The notes beneath the pieces are model-generated. The model ran no database searches. It was not told the origin of the DNA and was given only the letters and a program-made list of their open reading frames with translations. Positions 50,832-60,519 of a DNA stretch of 61,431 bases are shown in pieces (within the stretch, counting starts at the first letter, position 1; every line of letters starts with the position of its first letter). The position numbers and the translations under genes are program-made. Source of the DNA: Spirochaetota bacterium (lineage in GTDB: Bacteria > Spirochaetota > UBA4802 > UBA5368); the NCBI GenBank assembly GCA_004297825.1, contig SCSX01000055.1, forward strand, positions 1 to 61,431. The letters are read 5' to 3'.

Positions 50832-52154
50832 ATGAGGAATTCCAGAAATACACGTAAAATCATCATACGAGCCTGCGCGGCCCTCGCGGCACTGTGCATC
50901 TGTCTCTTGACCCCGGGGGCCGTGAGCGCCGACGAGGAGGCAAAGCCGGTCGACCCGCTCGACCAGCTCTTCGAGGTGCAGAAAAAAGCGCAGGAGGCGC
51001 AGCAAAACTTTCTTCAAGAGCTCGCCGCGCGCGAATGGTACCGGCAGAAGAAGGACGAACAGCTCGAAAAGCGCGAGGCAAGCAGCGAGGCCGATCTCTC
51101 TTCCTTCAAGAAGAGCGCGAGTGAGGAGATAGAATCCGTGCTGGTCCTCCTGGGCGAGGCTCCACTCGGGGAAAAGAAGGCGCTCTACGGCCCAGTCTTC
51201 ATCAGCGACAAGCAGGGGATTTTCGGCTCCGATACCGATTTCTCATTCAAATGGGTGGGCTATAAGCTCTCAATGGGATTCAAGCATAAAAAGACTCCCT
51301 GGAGCCGCACGACCCTGAGCGAAACCGTCGTGGGTTCGTTCCTCTACGCGAGCGGCACCAATATCGGTTTCGCGGGGGGAAAAGCCGTTGAAGAGCGCCG
51401 CTTCTACACGAACTACGGATCGGAGATCGTGTCCCTCAAGGTGCAGACGCCTTACAGGACGGCCGTCACCTTCTCGCTGGACTCGCGGCAGTACTTCTTC
51501 GTGAAGCGCGATGCGCCCGAAGATTTCAACATGCCCGACAATCACGTGAATGTCTTTCCCCGGATCGATCTCGCCCTGGAGCAGCTCAAGGAAAAGGGAA
51601 TCGACCAGCTCACCCACGGCGTGGGACTCGAGGGCTGGGCGGGCTATGGAATACGCAGCAAGTGGGAACCGTGGGGCGAGCCCGGTGAACACCAGAGCGG
51701 CTCGTTCGCGCGCACCTTCTGGATCTACTCGGGCACCCTGACCCTGGGGTGGCTGGGAGCGAGCGACCAAAACCTCGTGCTGCGCGCGCGCTACAAGGGG
51801 GGCGACGACAACGACTTTCTCACGCGGCCCCGGTTCGGCGGCTCGATCGACAACGCCAAGATCGACGTCGTCCACGGCACGACAGTGGACCAGTTCCGGG
51901 TCGAAAGCTTCGCGCTCGTGAACGGGCGGTTCAGCTTCAATATCTTCTCGCGCCTGCGGATGAACCTGTTTCTCGACTACGCGCGCATTATCGCGCCCGA
52001 CGGGCAGGACGTTGCGGGCGCGGGCTACGGGTTCCGCCTGCTCGCCTGGGGCGGGCTTCCCATCTGGATAGCCCATGGCGTTTCGAAGCGCTATTTTTCC
52101 GACAGCAAAATTCCCGAACAGGTTGTCACCTTCATGACCGCCGCGGGGTGGTAA
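50832..52154 (+). CDS. Large exported protein, probable outer-membrane barrel
   Basis: The 440-residue product has a signal peptide (IIIRACAALAALCICLLTPGAVSA, cleavage before DEE), then a coiled-coil stretch (residues about 40-100: EVQKKAQEAQQNFLQELAAREW, KKSASEEIESVLVLL), then a beta-rich domain with many aromatic strands (GSFLYASGTNIGFAGG, NLVLRARYKGGDD, AGAGYGFRLLAWGGLP). It ends in W, which is compatible with an outer-membrane barrel. Function is unknown. It lies 112 bp after the transporter fusion. Confidence 0.7.
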   Translation: MRNSRNTRKIIIRACAALAALCICLLTPGAVSADEEAKPVDPLDQLFEVQKKAQEAQQNFLQELAAREWYRQKKDEQLEKREASSEADLSSFKKSASEEIESVLVLLGEAPLGEKKALYGPVFISDKQGIFGSDTDFSFKWVGYKLSMGFKHKKTPWSRTTLSETVVGSFLYASGTNIGFAGGKAVEERRFYTNYGSEIVSLKVQTPYRTAVTFSLDSRQYFFVKRDAPEDFNMPDNHVNVFPRIDLALEQLKEKGIDQLTHGVGLEGWAGYGIRSKWEPWGEPGEHQSGSFARTFWIYSGTLTLGWLGASDQNLVLRARYKGGDDNDFLTRPRFGGSIDNAKIDVVHGTTVDQFRVESFALVNGRFSFNIFSRLRMNLFLDYARIIAPDGQDVAGAGYGFRLLAWGGLPIWIAHGVSKRYFSDSKIPEQVVTFMTAAGW

Positions 52155-52373
52155 GAAAAAGGCTTGACTATTGGCCTTCGCGGCGGCGAGCATGAGGGTC
52201 ACTACCGTGCGATTCACCGCACGGAGGAGTATCGGACCATCCCCCGTCCCGGGGCGCATTTCCGGGTCTGGATCGATCAAGAGGCATCGGGGGCCGATAC
52301 GCCGGCCGGATTTTCCGGTGACCCCCGGCACACGATACGGCGGCGCGGCGATTACAACGATAAAGGTACGGAT
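52155..52373. other. Intergenic region upstream of ribH
   Basis: I searched this 219-bp stretch for an FMN riboswitch, because ribH is often controlled by one. The conserved elements (GGGGTGAAATTCCCCACC-like and CGCGAGC) are absent. No promoter was clear. Confidence 0.5.
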
Positions 52374-52838
52374 ATGAACGTAATAGAAGGCAAACTGGAC
52401 GCGACGGGATTACGTTTCGCGATAGTCGTCTCGCGGTTCAACGAATTCATAACGCAGAAGCTCCTCGGGGGCGCGCTCGACTGCCTCAGGCGCAACAACG
52501 CCGCCGAGGACGCCATCACCCTGGTGTGGGTCCCGGGATCCTTCGAGATACCGGCCGCCGCGAAGGCGCTCGCCGAACAGAAAAAACACGACGCTGTGAT
52601 ATGCCTGGGCGCGGTGATCCGGGGCGCGACCCCGCACTTCGACTTTGTCGCCTCCGAGGTATCCAAGGGTGTGGCGCAGATAGGGCTCGCGGCGCGCATG
52701 CCCGTAATCTACGGCGTGCTCACCACGGACTCGATCGAGCAGGCCATAGAGCGCGCGGGCACCAAGTCCGGGAACAAGGGATTCGACGCCGCGATGGCCG
52801 CTATCGAAATGGCCAACCTTTTCCGACAATTAGCTTAA
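52374..52838 (+). CDS. ribH: 6,7-dimethyl-8-ribityllumazine synthase
   Basis: RibH joins the pyrimidine and butanone-phosphate halves in riboflavin synthesis. The 154-residue protein has [29 protein letters not shown], the phosphate-binding [18 protein letters not shown] with the catalytic His in HFDFV, and [15 protein letters not shown]. It is of normal length. The stop overlaps the nusB start (TAATG). AAAGG precedes the ATG. The order ribH-nusB is common in bacteria. Confidence 0.96.
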   Translation: MNVIEGKLDATGLRFAIVVSRFNEFITQKLLGGALDCLRRNNAAEDAITLVWVPGSFEIPAAAKALAEQKKHDAVICLGAVIRGATPHFDFVASEVSKGVAQIGLAARMPVIYGVLTTDSIEQAIERAGTKSGNKGFDAAMAAIEMANLFRQLA

Positions 52839-53284
52839 TGGGACACCGGCGCAAGGCACGCGAGTACGCGCTTCAGGCGCTGTACATGTATGAAACGGTG
52901 CGGACCGACGTCGAAGAGCTCGCCGATCTTAAATGGGTCGACCGGGACATCCCGGACGATATTCGCGAATTCTCCGTTTCGCTCATCCGCGGATCGCTGG
53001 AAAACCTCGAGACGATCGACGGGCTCATCATACGGCATTCGAAGAACTGGAAATTCGAGCGCCTGAGCGCGGTGGATAAATCCATTCTCAGGATCTCCAT
53101 CTACGCGCTCCTGTACGTTCCCGACATACCCGTGATCGTTACCATCGACGAGGGGATAGAGCTCGGCAAGCTGTACGGCGGGGAAAGCTCGGGGCAGTTT
53201 ATCAACGGCATTCTTGACGCGATAAAGAGAACGGAGCTGAAACGGGAGGACGCGCACGAGCGTGAGCCCAACGGGAAAAAGTAG
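52838..53284 (+). CDS. nusB: Transcription antitermination protein NusB
   Basis: NusB binds boxA RNA with NusE (S10) in rRNA antitermination. The 148-residue helical protein starts [19 protein letters not shown], a hallmark of NusB, and has the C-terminal IPVIVTIDEGIELGKLYGGESSGQFINGILD. It overlaps ribH by one base and the next gene by 23 bp. Its sequence extends a few basic residues beyond the usual end. Confidence 0.95.
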   Translation: MGHRRKAREYALQALYMYETVRTDVEELADLKWVDRDIPDDIREFSVSLIRGSLENLETIDGLIIRHSKNWKFERLSAVDKSILRISIYALLYVPDIPVIVTIDEGIELGKLYGGESSGQFINGILDAIKRTELKREDAHEREPNGKK

Positions 53285-55319
53285 GTTTACCATGGCGCCG
53301 GACGATCCCGGGGACGACCTGATCGATCCCGCCGATATCCGGAGAAACCGCATCAACCTCTCGCCGGAGGAGCGTCGGCGGAGGCTCAAACCCGCCATCA
53401 TCGTCGCGGGCGTCACGCTGCTGGCGGTGGGCGCCATTCTCCTGGTCACCGCGGTGATCAAGAAGCCCCAGCTTTTCTCTCCCAAAGACAAGGACAAGCG
53501 CGTATCCGACGACGCCGTGTTCTCGGGCGGCGATAAAGCCGAGCTGCCCGACGGGCGCTACGAGAACACGAACCTGCGCCGCGGGATCGAGAGCTATCGC
53601 AAGGGCTATTTCAAGGATGCACTCGCGGAATTCTCCGAGGCCGTTGAGTCCGACGCGAGCGACGAGGAAAAGGCCGTCGCCCTCACCTACTCCGGCATTA
53701 TCTACGACGAGAAGGGCGAGGCGGCGAAGGCGATTGAGCTTTACAACCGCGCGATCCGGTACGACCGCAAGAATCCCCTCATCTACCGGAACCTCGCGCT
53801 CGCCTACCGGCACAAGAAGGACTACGAGAAGGCGGGCGAGGCGGCCGAAAAGGCCGTGGACGCGGACTCGAAGAGCGTGAAGAACCGGATACTGCTGGGA
53901 AACATCCAGTTCGAGAAGGGCAACTTCAAGGACGCCGCGAAGGAATTCGAAACGGTACTCGACATGGAGTCGGACAACCCGGCGGCGCTGTACAACCTGG
54001 GGATGACGCTTTTCAAGAAGGGAGACGAGGCCTCCGCGATCGAGTATTTCAAGCGCGCCGGGACCGCCGACCGTATCGGCGAAATCGCGCGGCTCGCGTA
54101 TGGAAAGCTGGGCGTGATCTACACCGAGCGCCGCGACTACGACCAGGCCGAAAAGTTCCTCTCCCTCGCGACGAATATCGCCCCGAAGGACCCCGTGAAT
54201 CACTACAACCTGGGCATCGTGTACTTCAAGCAGAAGAAGGACGCCGAGGCCCTCCGCGAGTTCCTCAAGGCGGAGGAGCTGGGCAAGGACGACGCGAACG
54301 TCCTCGAGGGACTGGGAGAGGCCTATCTGTCCCTCCGCGAATACGACAAGAGCCTGGACGCGTACAACAAGCTGCTGACCACCAACCGGCGCAACGTGAA
54401 GATCCTCTCGCGCATCGCCGAGGTCTATTATGAAAAAGGCGAGCTCGACCGCGCCTACGATTTTTATCACAGGATCACGACCTACGAGCCCGCATCCGAG
54501 AACGCGCGGATCGCCTACCTAAACATGGGCAACATCCTGGACGATACGCAGCGCTACCGTGAGGCGATAGAGGCGTACCAGAGGGCGCTCGCTATCAGCC
54601 CCAAGGACGACGCGGCCCTCTTCAACCTGGGGATCGCGTACAAGCACGCCAAAAAGCCCGAGCTCGCGATCGAAACCTGGCGCAAGGCCGCCGATCTGAA
54701 CCCCGAAAACCCGCAGCCGCTGCTCGCGCTCGCCGATTACTATTATGAGAACAACCATTACGACCTCGCGATGGACGAGTACCAGCGGATACTCCGCCGA
54801 TGGCCGGATTTACAGGACGCGCATTTCACCCTCGCGACCGTGTATTACAAGCGGGGCCAGAACGAGTACGCGATCGAGGAGTACAAGCGGGTGATCGAGA
54901 TCAACGACCGGAACGACTACGCGCGCAAGGCGTATATCAACCTGGGAATCCTGGAGTCCGGTTCGCCCAAGGGCGGCGAGGCGGGCATGGAGAAGGCGCA
55001 GAACTACATCCAGAAGGCGCTCGTCATGAAGCCCAACGACGCCGAGGCGCTGCTTTCCCTGGGGATGATGTACATGAAAAAGGAGATGTACGACCGCGCG
55101 ATCGACACCTTCCTGCAGGCGCAGCGCGCGACGAACGACCCGAAGATATCCGCCGAGACCAACAACAACATAGGAAAAAGCTACTATAAGATGGGGAAGT
55201 TCAAGAAAGCGCTCCAGGCGTTCACCCGCGGGATCGAGGACGATCCCACCAATGAGGAACTGCGCATGAACCGCAGGGTCGCGATGCAGGCCTACGAAAA
55301 CGAGGTGCAGCGGCGCTGA
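53262..55319 (+). CDS. Membrane-anchored TPR-repeat protein
   Basis: The 685-residue protein has a basic N-terminus, one helix (AIIVAGVTLLAVGAILLVTAVI, residues 46-67), then about 15 TPR repeats to the end (for example ALFNLGIAYKHAKKPELAIETWRKAADLNPENP). The repeat domain should lie outside the cytoplasm. It probably scaffolds protein complexes. The GTG at 53262 overlaps nusB by 23 bp; an ATG at 53292 is an alternative. This ribH-nusB-TPR order is one reason for suggesting a spirochaete. Confidence 0.85.
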   Translation: MSPTGKSRFTMAPDDPGDDLIDPADIRRNRINLSPEERRRRLKPAIIVAGVTLLAVGAILLVTAVIKKPQLFSPKDKDKRVSDDAVFSGGDKAELPDGRYENTNLRRGIESYRKGYFKDALAEFSEAVESDASDEEKAVALTYSGIIYDEKGEAAKAIELYNRAIRYDRKNPLIYRNLALAYRHKKDYEKAGEAAEKAVDADSKSVKNRILLGNIQFEKGNFKDAAKEFETVLDMESDNPAALYNLGMTLFKKGDEASAIEYFKRAGTADRIGEIARLAYGKLGVIYTERRDYDQAEKFLSLATNIAPKDPVNHYNLGIVYFKQKKDAEALREFLKAEELGKDDANVLEGLGEAYLSLREYDKSLDAYNKLLTTNRRNVKILSRIAEVYYEKGELDRAYDFYHRITTYEPASENARIAYLNMGNILDDTQRYREAIEAYQRALAISPKDDAALFNLGIAYKHAKKPELAIETWRKAADLNPENPQPLLALADYYYENNHYDLAMDEYQRILRRWPDLQDAHFTLATVYYKRGQNEYAIEEYKRVIEINDRNDYARKAYINLGILESGSPKGGEAGMEKAQNYIQKALVMKPNDAEALLSLGMMYMKKEMYDRAIDTFLQAQRATNDPKISAETNNNIGKSYYKMGKFKKALQAFTRGIEDDPTNEELRMNRRVAMQAYENEVQRR

Positions 55320-55920
55320 CGGCGTTCACAGGACTGTAACCGCGTCCCGGAATGCATTCCCCCGGCTTTTTCGAGCATCCACCGGTACCGTGATGACTCA
55401 CTGCGCAATCTGCCAGGCTCCCCCGGCGGATAAATCCCGTCCCAGGCCCGCAGCCTGAATATCTTGTTTTTATTAACAGAATAAATGCGGATTGGCTTGA
55501 CAAACCGGGAAACAAATTTTGATATGATATAATGTTGTGATTTCGTTCGCCGTGTTTTAAAGACGCGGCGGAGGTAACTATAACTCCCTCGTTGTTTCAG
55601 CATCATCGCGCATCGCATTACAGGAAGGTCGTCCCCTGGGTCTTTCGTGTGCCCGGACCAGGAGCCGGCCGACGTATTCGATGCGCCCGCGCACCGGTCC
55701 CGGGTATTTATAACGGCATGCCCTCGACCGAAATCATGGTTTAAGGATCTGAAATTCACGTGCACAGGCCGGCAGACCTTATCGTTTCCCGCTACCCGGC
55801 GTGCGTGTCATGGATTTCGTTCGGACGGCAGATTTGCGTGTCCCCTGTTCCGCCCATAGTCACACGCCGACACCGCGTATTCCAGCGGCTTCGGAGAAAA
55901 TTACATAGAGGAGCACCTAC
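55320..55920. other. 600-bp region upstream of the formate dehydrogenase operon
   Basis: No coding gene is supported. A promoter with a perfect TTGACA (55497-55502), 17 bp and TGATAT (55520-55525) would give a leader of about 390 nt before fdhA. I could not identify a known riboswitch, but the length suggests regulation at RNA level. A small ribosome-binding-like GGAGG at 55570 has no long frame after it. Confidence 0.5.
55497..55525 (+). promoter_or_regulatory. Promoter upstream of the formate dehydrogenase operon
   Basis: TTGACA at 55497-55502 and TGATAT at 55520-55525 with a 17-bp spacer. A TATAAT lies 3 bp further on (55528-55533) but with too long a spacer. Confidence 0.5.
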
Positions 55921-58623
55921 ATGGAGACTATTCAGCTTACCATTGACGGCAGGGAGGTGACCGGAAAGCGCGGACAAACAATCCTGGAAATTGCGCGGGC
56001 GAATAGCATCGATATCCCTCACCTGTGCTATCATCCCCGGGTCAGTAAGACCGGAGCGTGCAGGGTGTGTCTCGTTCGCGTAAACGATTCCATGCTCAAG
56101 GCGTCCTGCACCGAGCCGGCGACGAACGGACTCAAGGTCGACACCGACGACGCCGAAATCACCGAAATACGCAGGGGCATACTCGGGCTCCTTCTCGCCG
56201 AAGGGGACCACAACTGCCTTTACTGCGAAGCCAACGGGGACTGCGCGCTCCAGGGGCTCTGCTTCCGATACGACGTCGCCCCGCCGCAGCGGGAATTCCC
56301 CCGAAACGACCGGGTGACCGATACGACCTCGAGCCAGGGACTGCGGCGCGACGAGAATCGCTGCATCCTGTGCGGCCGGTGCGTCAAGGCATGCGGCGAG
56401 ATACAAATGAGTAACATCTGGAATTTCGCCGGACGAGGCTCACATGCGCACCTCACCTCCGGAATGTTCGATACGCTGGGCGATTCCGGCTGTGTCCAGT
56501 GCGGTAACTGCGTCCAGCTCTGTCCCACCGGCGCGCTGTCGTTCCAGACGGTGCTGGGACGCGGGCAGGCGTGGGAGCTGCAGAAGGAATCGAGTATCTG
56601 CATCTACTGCGGCGTGGGATGCAAGATCGATTTCTATACCAACCGCGAGGGAACGCTGGTCAAGGCGATGGGCAATGAAACCGGGCCCAACGAAGGACAC
56701 CTGTGCGTGAAGGGCCGCTTCGGGTTCGATTTTGTGCAGGGCGACAAACGCCTCACGAAACCGCTCATAAAGAAAAACGGGAAGCTGGAAGAAGCCGAAT
56801 GGGACGAAGCGCTCGACCTGGTCGCATCCAGGTTCTCCGGCATCAAGGCGGAAAGCGGCCCCGATTCGATCATGGCCTTCTCGTCCGCGAAATGCACCAA
56901 CGAGGAAAACTACCTGCTTCAGAAATTCATGCGCGCGGTGATCGGTACGAACAACGTCGACCACTGCGCGCGGCTTTGACACAGCTCCACGGTCGCCGGT
57001 CTGGCGGCAACACTCGGTTCCGGAGCGATGACGAACTCGATCAGGGAGATACCCCTCACGGAGGCCTTCCTGGTAATAGGATCGAACACCACGGAAAACC
57101 ATCCCGTGATAGGATCCATGATAAAGCAGCAGGTGATCAGCCACGGCAAGAAGCTCGTGGTTGCGGACCCCAGGGAGATCGATCTCGCGAAATACGCGGA
57201 CGTCTTTCTCCAGATCAAGCCGGGAACCAATATCGCCATCCTGAACGGGCTCGCCCACGTGGCGCTGAAGGAAGGCCTTTACGATAAGGAATACGTCCAA
57301 TCCCGCTGCGAGGGATTCGATGAGCTTTCCAAAACGCTCGAGAAATACACGCCCGAGCACGTCGCCTCGATCTGCGGACTTGAAGATCCTTCGCTCATCG
57401 TGAAGGCGGCGCGGATCCTCGCGCAGGCGAAGCCCATGGCGCTGTACTACTGCATGGGCGTTACGCAGTTCAAGTCGGGGGTCAACGGGGTCAAGTGCTG
57501 CGCGAACCTCCAGATGCTTCTGGGTAATATCGGTGTCCCGGGCGGCGGGGTCAATCCGCTCCGCGGGCAGAACAATGTACAGGGCGCCTGCGACATGGGG
57601 GCGCTCAACGCCGTGTATCCCGCCTACCAGCCGGTCGCGAACGAGGCCAACAGGGAGAAGTTCCAGAAGGCCTGGCAGGCCGCGTTCGATCTTTCCCTGA
57701 AGCCGGGCCTCACCATCGTGGAATCGCTCAATGCGGCCATCGCCGGCAGCGTCAAGGCGCTCTACGTGATGGGGGAGAACCCGGTCGTATCGGACCCCAA
57801 TCAACACCACGTCATCGAGGCGCTTGAAAAACTGGACTTCCTCGTGGTGCAGGACATCGTGCTGACCGAAACGGCCCGCTATGCGGACGTGGTGCTTCCC
57901 GGACTCGCCTTTCTCGAAAAGGAGGGAACGATAAGCAATACCGAGCGCCGCGTACAGCTCATGCACAAGGTCGTCCGGCCCGCGGGCGACAGCAGGGACG
58001 ACTGGTGGATCATTACACAGATCGCGAATCGCATGGGGGCGACCTGGAACTACGGGAGCGCACGCGAGATATTCGAGGAGGTTCGCGCGGTCACCCCGTC
58101 GTACGCCGGGATAACCTATGAACGCATCGACAGGGAGCTCATTCAGTGGCCCTGCCCCACCGAGGGCCATCCCGGGACCCAGTTCCTTCATAAAGATAAG
58201 TTCACGCGGGGTCTGGGACTCCTTTCCGCGATCGATTTTGCGCCCCCGGCCGAGGATGTGGACCCGGAATACCCGGTCATCCTCACCACCGGGCGCATCC
58301 TCGAGCATTTCCACACCGGCACCATGAGCCGTAATTCCGTCGTGCTCACGGGTATCGTGAACGAGGCCTTCGTCGAGGTGCATCCCATTGACGCGAGCAA
58401 TTACAATATCGTCGACGGGGAGGTCATCTCGGTCTCTACGCGGCGCGGGAGCCTGCGTATCAAAGCGAAGGTGAGCACGCGCCCGAAGCCGAACGTGGTG
58501 TTCGTGCCGTTCCATTTCGCAGAGGCGGCGGCCAACGCGCTGACCATAGACGCACTGGACCCAACCTGCAAGATCCCGGAGTTCAAGGTGTGCGCCTGCA
58601 AAATTGAAAAGGTCAACGCATAG
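55921..58623 (+). CDS. fdhA: Selenocysteine-containing formate dehydrogenase, catalytic subunit (in-frame UGA at 56977)
   Basis: The full product is 900 residues, with selenocysteine at 353. The frame before the TGA (to 56979) and the frame after it are the same, and the residues around it read [27 protein letters not shown], as in known Mo/W formate dehydrogenases. Order: 2Fe-2S domain (Cys 36, 47, 50, 63), His-Cys 4Fe-4S (His 97, Cys 99, 102, 108), two 4Fe-4S motifs (CILCGRCVKAC, CVQCGNCVQLC), then the Mop domain (CIYCGVGC cluster) and bis-MGD binding. This layout is that of NAD- or ferredoxin-linked soluble enzymes. AGAGGAG precedes the ATG. It needs SelABCD elsewhere. Confidence 0.95.
56977..57008 (+). 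promoter_or_regulatory. Selenocysteine UGA codon and SECIS-like hairpin
   Basis: The TGA at 56977-56979 is followed 12 nt later by a hairpin: arms GTCGCC (56992-56997) and GGCGGC (57003-57008), five pairs plus a wobble, loop GGTCT (56998-57002). E. coli fdhF has the same GGUCU loop at nearly the same spacing. Such elements recruit SelB with Sec-tRNA. Confidence 0.88.
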
Positions 58624-58631
58624 GGGGACGA

Positions 58632-60461
58632 ATGAAAACCGATACGATTAAAACGGCCGTTGAAAAATACGGGAACGCCAGGGAGCACCTGATGCTCATC
58701 CTTCGCGAACTGGAAACGAAATCGGGCAAAAACATGCTCGAACCCGCGGTACTCAGGCAGGTCGCGGAACTCATGAGGCTTCCCGAGAGCAGTATGGCGG
58801 GATTCGTGGATTTTTATACAATGTTCAAGACGAAGCCCCGCGCGAAATTTGTGATCCGCGCGTGCAAATCGGGACCGTGCCACGTGATGGGCTCCATGAA
58901 CGTCTTCGACGCGGTGAAGAAGAAGCTCGGGATCGGTCCGGGCGAGGCGACGAAGGACGGGCTATTCTTCATGGAGGCATGCGAGTGCCTGGGGGTGTGT
59001 TCGGTAGCGCCGGCCATGATGGTGAACTACGACATCCACGGCAACCTGACCCCGAAACGGATCTCGTCCCTACTTGATTCGTACAAAAAAAAGAAACCAT
59101 CTCTTTCCGAGGAGTGCGGTCCGGAGGTCGAAGGCAAAGCCTGCATCATCGCGGAACCGAAACAGACAAAGCGGCTTCTGGAAAATGTGGGAGTAATCAA
59201 TCCACGAAAGATAGAGAGCTATATCGAGCACGGCGGCTACCAGGCGCTTAAGAAAACGCTCGCCATGCCGCCGTCAGGCGTTATCGACGCGGTCAAGGAC
59301 TCGGGCCTGCGCGGCCGCGGCGGGGCGGGCTTCCCGGCCGGGATGAAGTGGTCGTTCGTGGCGAAAGGCCCCATGCAGAAATATGTGATCTGCAACGCGG
59401 ACGAAGGCGAGCCCGGGACGTTCAAGGACCGCATCCTCATGGAAGAAAACCCGCAGGCGCTCCTGGAGGGGATGGCGATATGCGGTTACGCGATTGATGC
59501 CTCGATTGGCTATATCTACGTGCGCGGGGAATACCGGCGCTCCATCGAGAGGCTCCAGGGGGCGATAGACCAGGCCAGGGCGAAGGGATACCTTGGCACG
59601 GGAATTCTGGGATCCCCGTTCGCGTTCGACGTGTTCATCAAGGAGGGGGGCGGCGCCTACGTGTGCGGCGAGGAGACATCCCTTATCAATTCAATGGGAG
59701 GCGAGCGAGGGTATCCGCGCTTCAAACCCCCGTTCCCGGGAGGCGCCGGCTTCATGAACCTTCCCTCGAACGTGAACAACGTCGAGACGCTCATGAGCGT
59801 CCCCCTTATAATCGAAAAGGGCGCCGACTGGTACAAGTCTGCGGGACCATCCAACTGCAGCGGGACCAAGCTCTACTGCCTTTCCGGAAAAATGAACCGG
59901 ACGGGACTGGTGGAGCTTCCCATGGGGGCCACGCTCAGGGAGCTCATCACGGTGCACGGCAAGGGCATGCCGAAAGGCAGCACGTTCAAATTCGCACAGG
60001 TGGGCGGCAGCGCCGGAGGCATCCTGGGAAAAGACCTGATGGACCTTCCGCTGGACATAGACCAGCCCATAAAGAGCGGCGTAACACTGGGCTCCGGGGT
60101 CGTGCTCGTGTGCGACCAGGACACCTGCGCGGTAGATTTCCTGCTCCAGATTCTTTCGTTCTTCGAGCATGAATCCTGCGGGCAGTGCGTCCCCTGCCGC
60201 GTGGGCGCATCGCACATTCACACACTGGCGAAGAAATTTTCGGAGCGCAGGGCACGCGTTGAGGATATCGACCTTATGCTCGACAAGGCTTCGCTCATGA
60301 AGAAGGCGTCGCTGTGCGCCCTGGGACAATCGCCCATTATGCCCATTACCACGATACTCAAATACTTCCGCAGGGAATTCGAGAAGCACTGTGATCCCGG
60401 ATTCGCCTGCGGCGCGTGCGACCGCTCCCTGAAAACCTACTACGGGACCGCGTCGCATTGA
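58632..60461 (+). CDS. NuoE-NuoF fusion subunit of NAD-linked formate dehydrogenase
   Basis: The 609-residue protein is a natural fusion. Residues 1-135 are a NuoE-type thioredoxin-like 2Fe-2S domain (Cys 77, 82, 118, 122). Residues about 180-609 are NuoF: SGLRGRGGAGFPAGMKW (FMN), CNADEGEPGTFKDR, the NADH region, and a 4Fe-4S motif ESCGQCVPCR. The C-terminus has extra Cys (CDPGFACGACD). It should pass electrons between FdhA and NAD(H), perhaps with bifurcation to ferredoxin. AGGGGG precedes the ATG, 8 bp after the fdhA stop. Related fusions are HydB- and FdhB-like subunits. Confidence 0.92.
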   Translation: MKTDTIKTAVEKYGNAREHLMLILRELETKSGKNMLEPAVLRQVAELMRLPESSMAGFVDFYTMFKTKPRAKFVIRACKSGPCHVMGSMNVFDAVKKKLGIGPGEATKDGLFFMEACECLGVCSVAPAMMVNYDIHGNLTPKRISSLLDSYKKKKPSLSEECGPEVEGKACIIAEPKQTKRLLENVGVINPRKIESYIEHGGYQALKKTLAMPPSGVIDAVKDSGLRGRGGAGFPAGMKWSFVAKGPMQKYVICNADEGEPGTFKDRILMEENPQALLEGMAICGYAIDASIGYIYVRGEYRRSIERLQGAIDQARAKGYLGTGILGSPFAFDVFIKEGGGAYVCGEETSLINSMGGERGYPRFKPPFPGGAGFMNLPSNVNNVETLMSVPLIIEKGADWYKSAGPSNCSGTKLYCLSGKMNRTGLVELPMGATLRELITVHGKGMPKGSTFKFAQVGGSAGGILGKDLMDLPLDIDQPIKSGVTLGSGVVLVCDQDTCAVDFLLQILSFFEHESCGQCVPCRVGASHIHTLAKKFSERRARVEDIDLMLDKASLMKKASLCALGQSPIMPITTILKYFRREFEKHCDPGFACGACDRSLKTYYGTASH

Positions 60462-60519
60462 TGATTAACACTGCGTTCGCTCGATGTAAATCGACGCTAT
60501 AAACTTTTTTGGAGGAAGT

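Noticed and set aside
52155-52373. FMN riboswitch upstream of ribH
   Set aside because: The conserved RFN elements are not present in the sequence.
56977-56979. Formate dehydrogenase as a pseudogene or frameshift
   Set aside because: Both halves are in the same frame, the TGA is at the exact Sec position and a SECIS-like hairpin follows, so read-through is the better explanation.
56440-58515. 691-codon open frame on the minus strand across fdhA
   Set aside because: The sequence has no recognisable family and no signals, while the plus strand encodes a clear formate dehydrogenase. It is a shadow frame.
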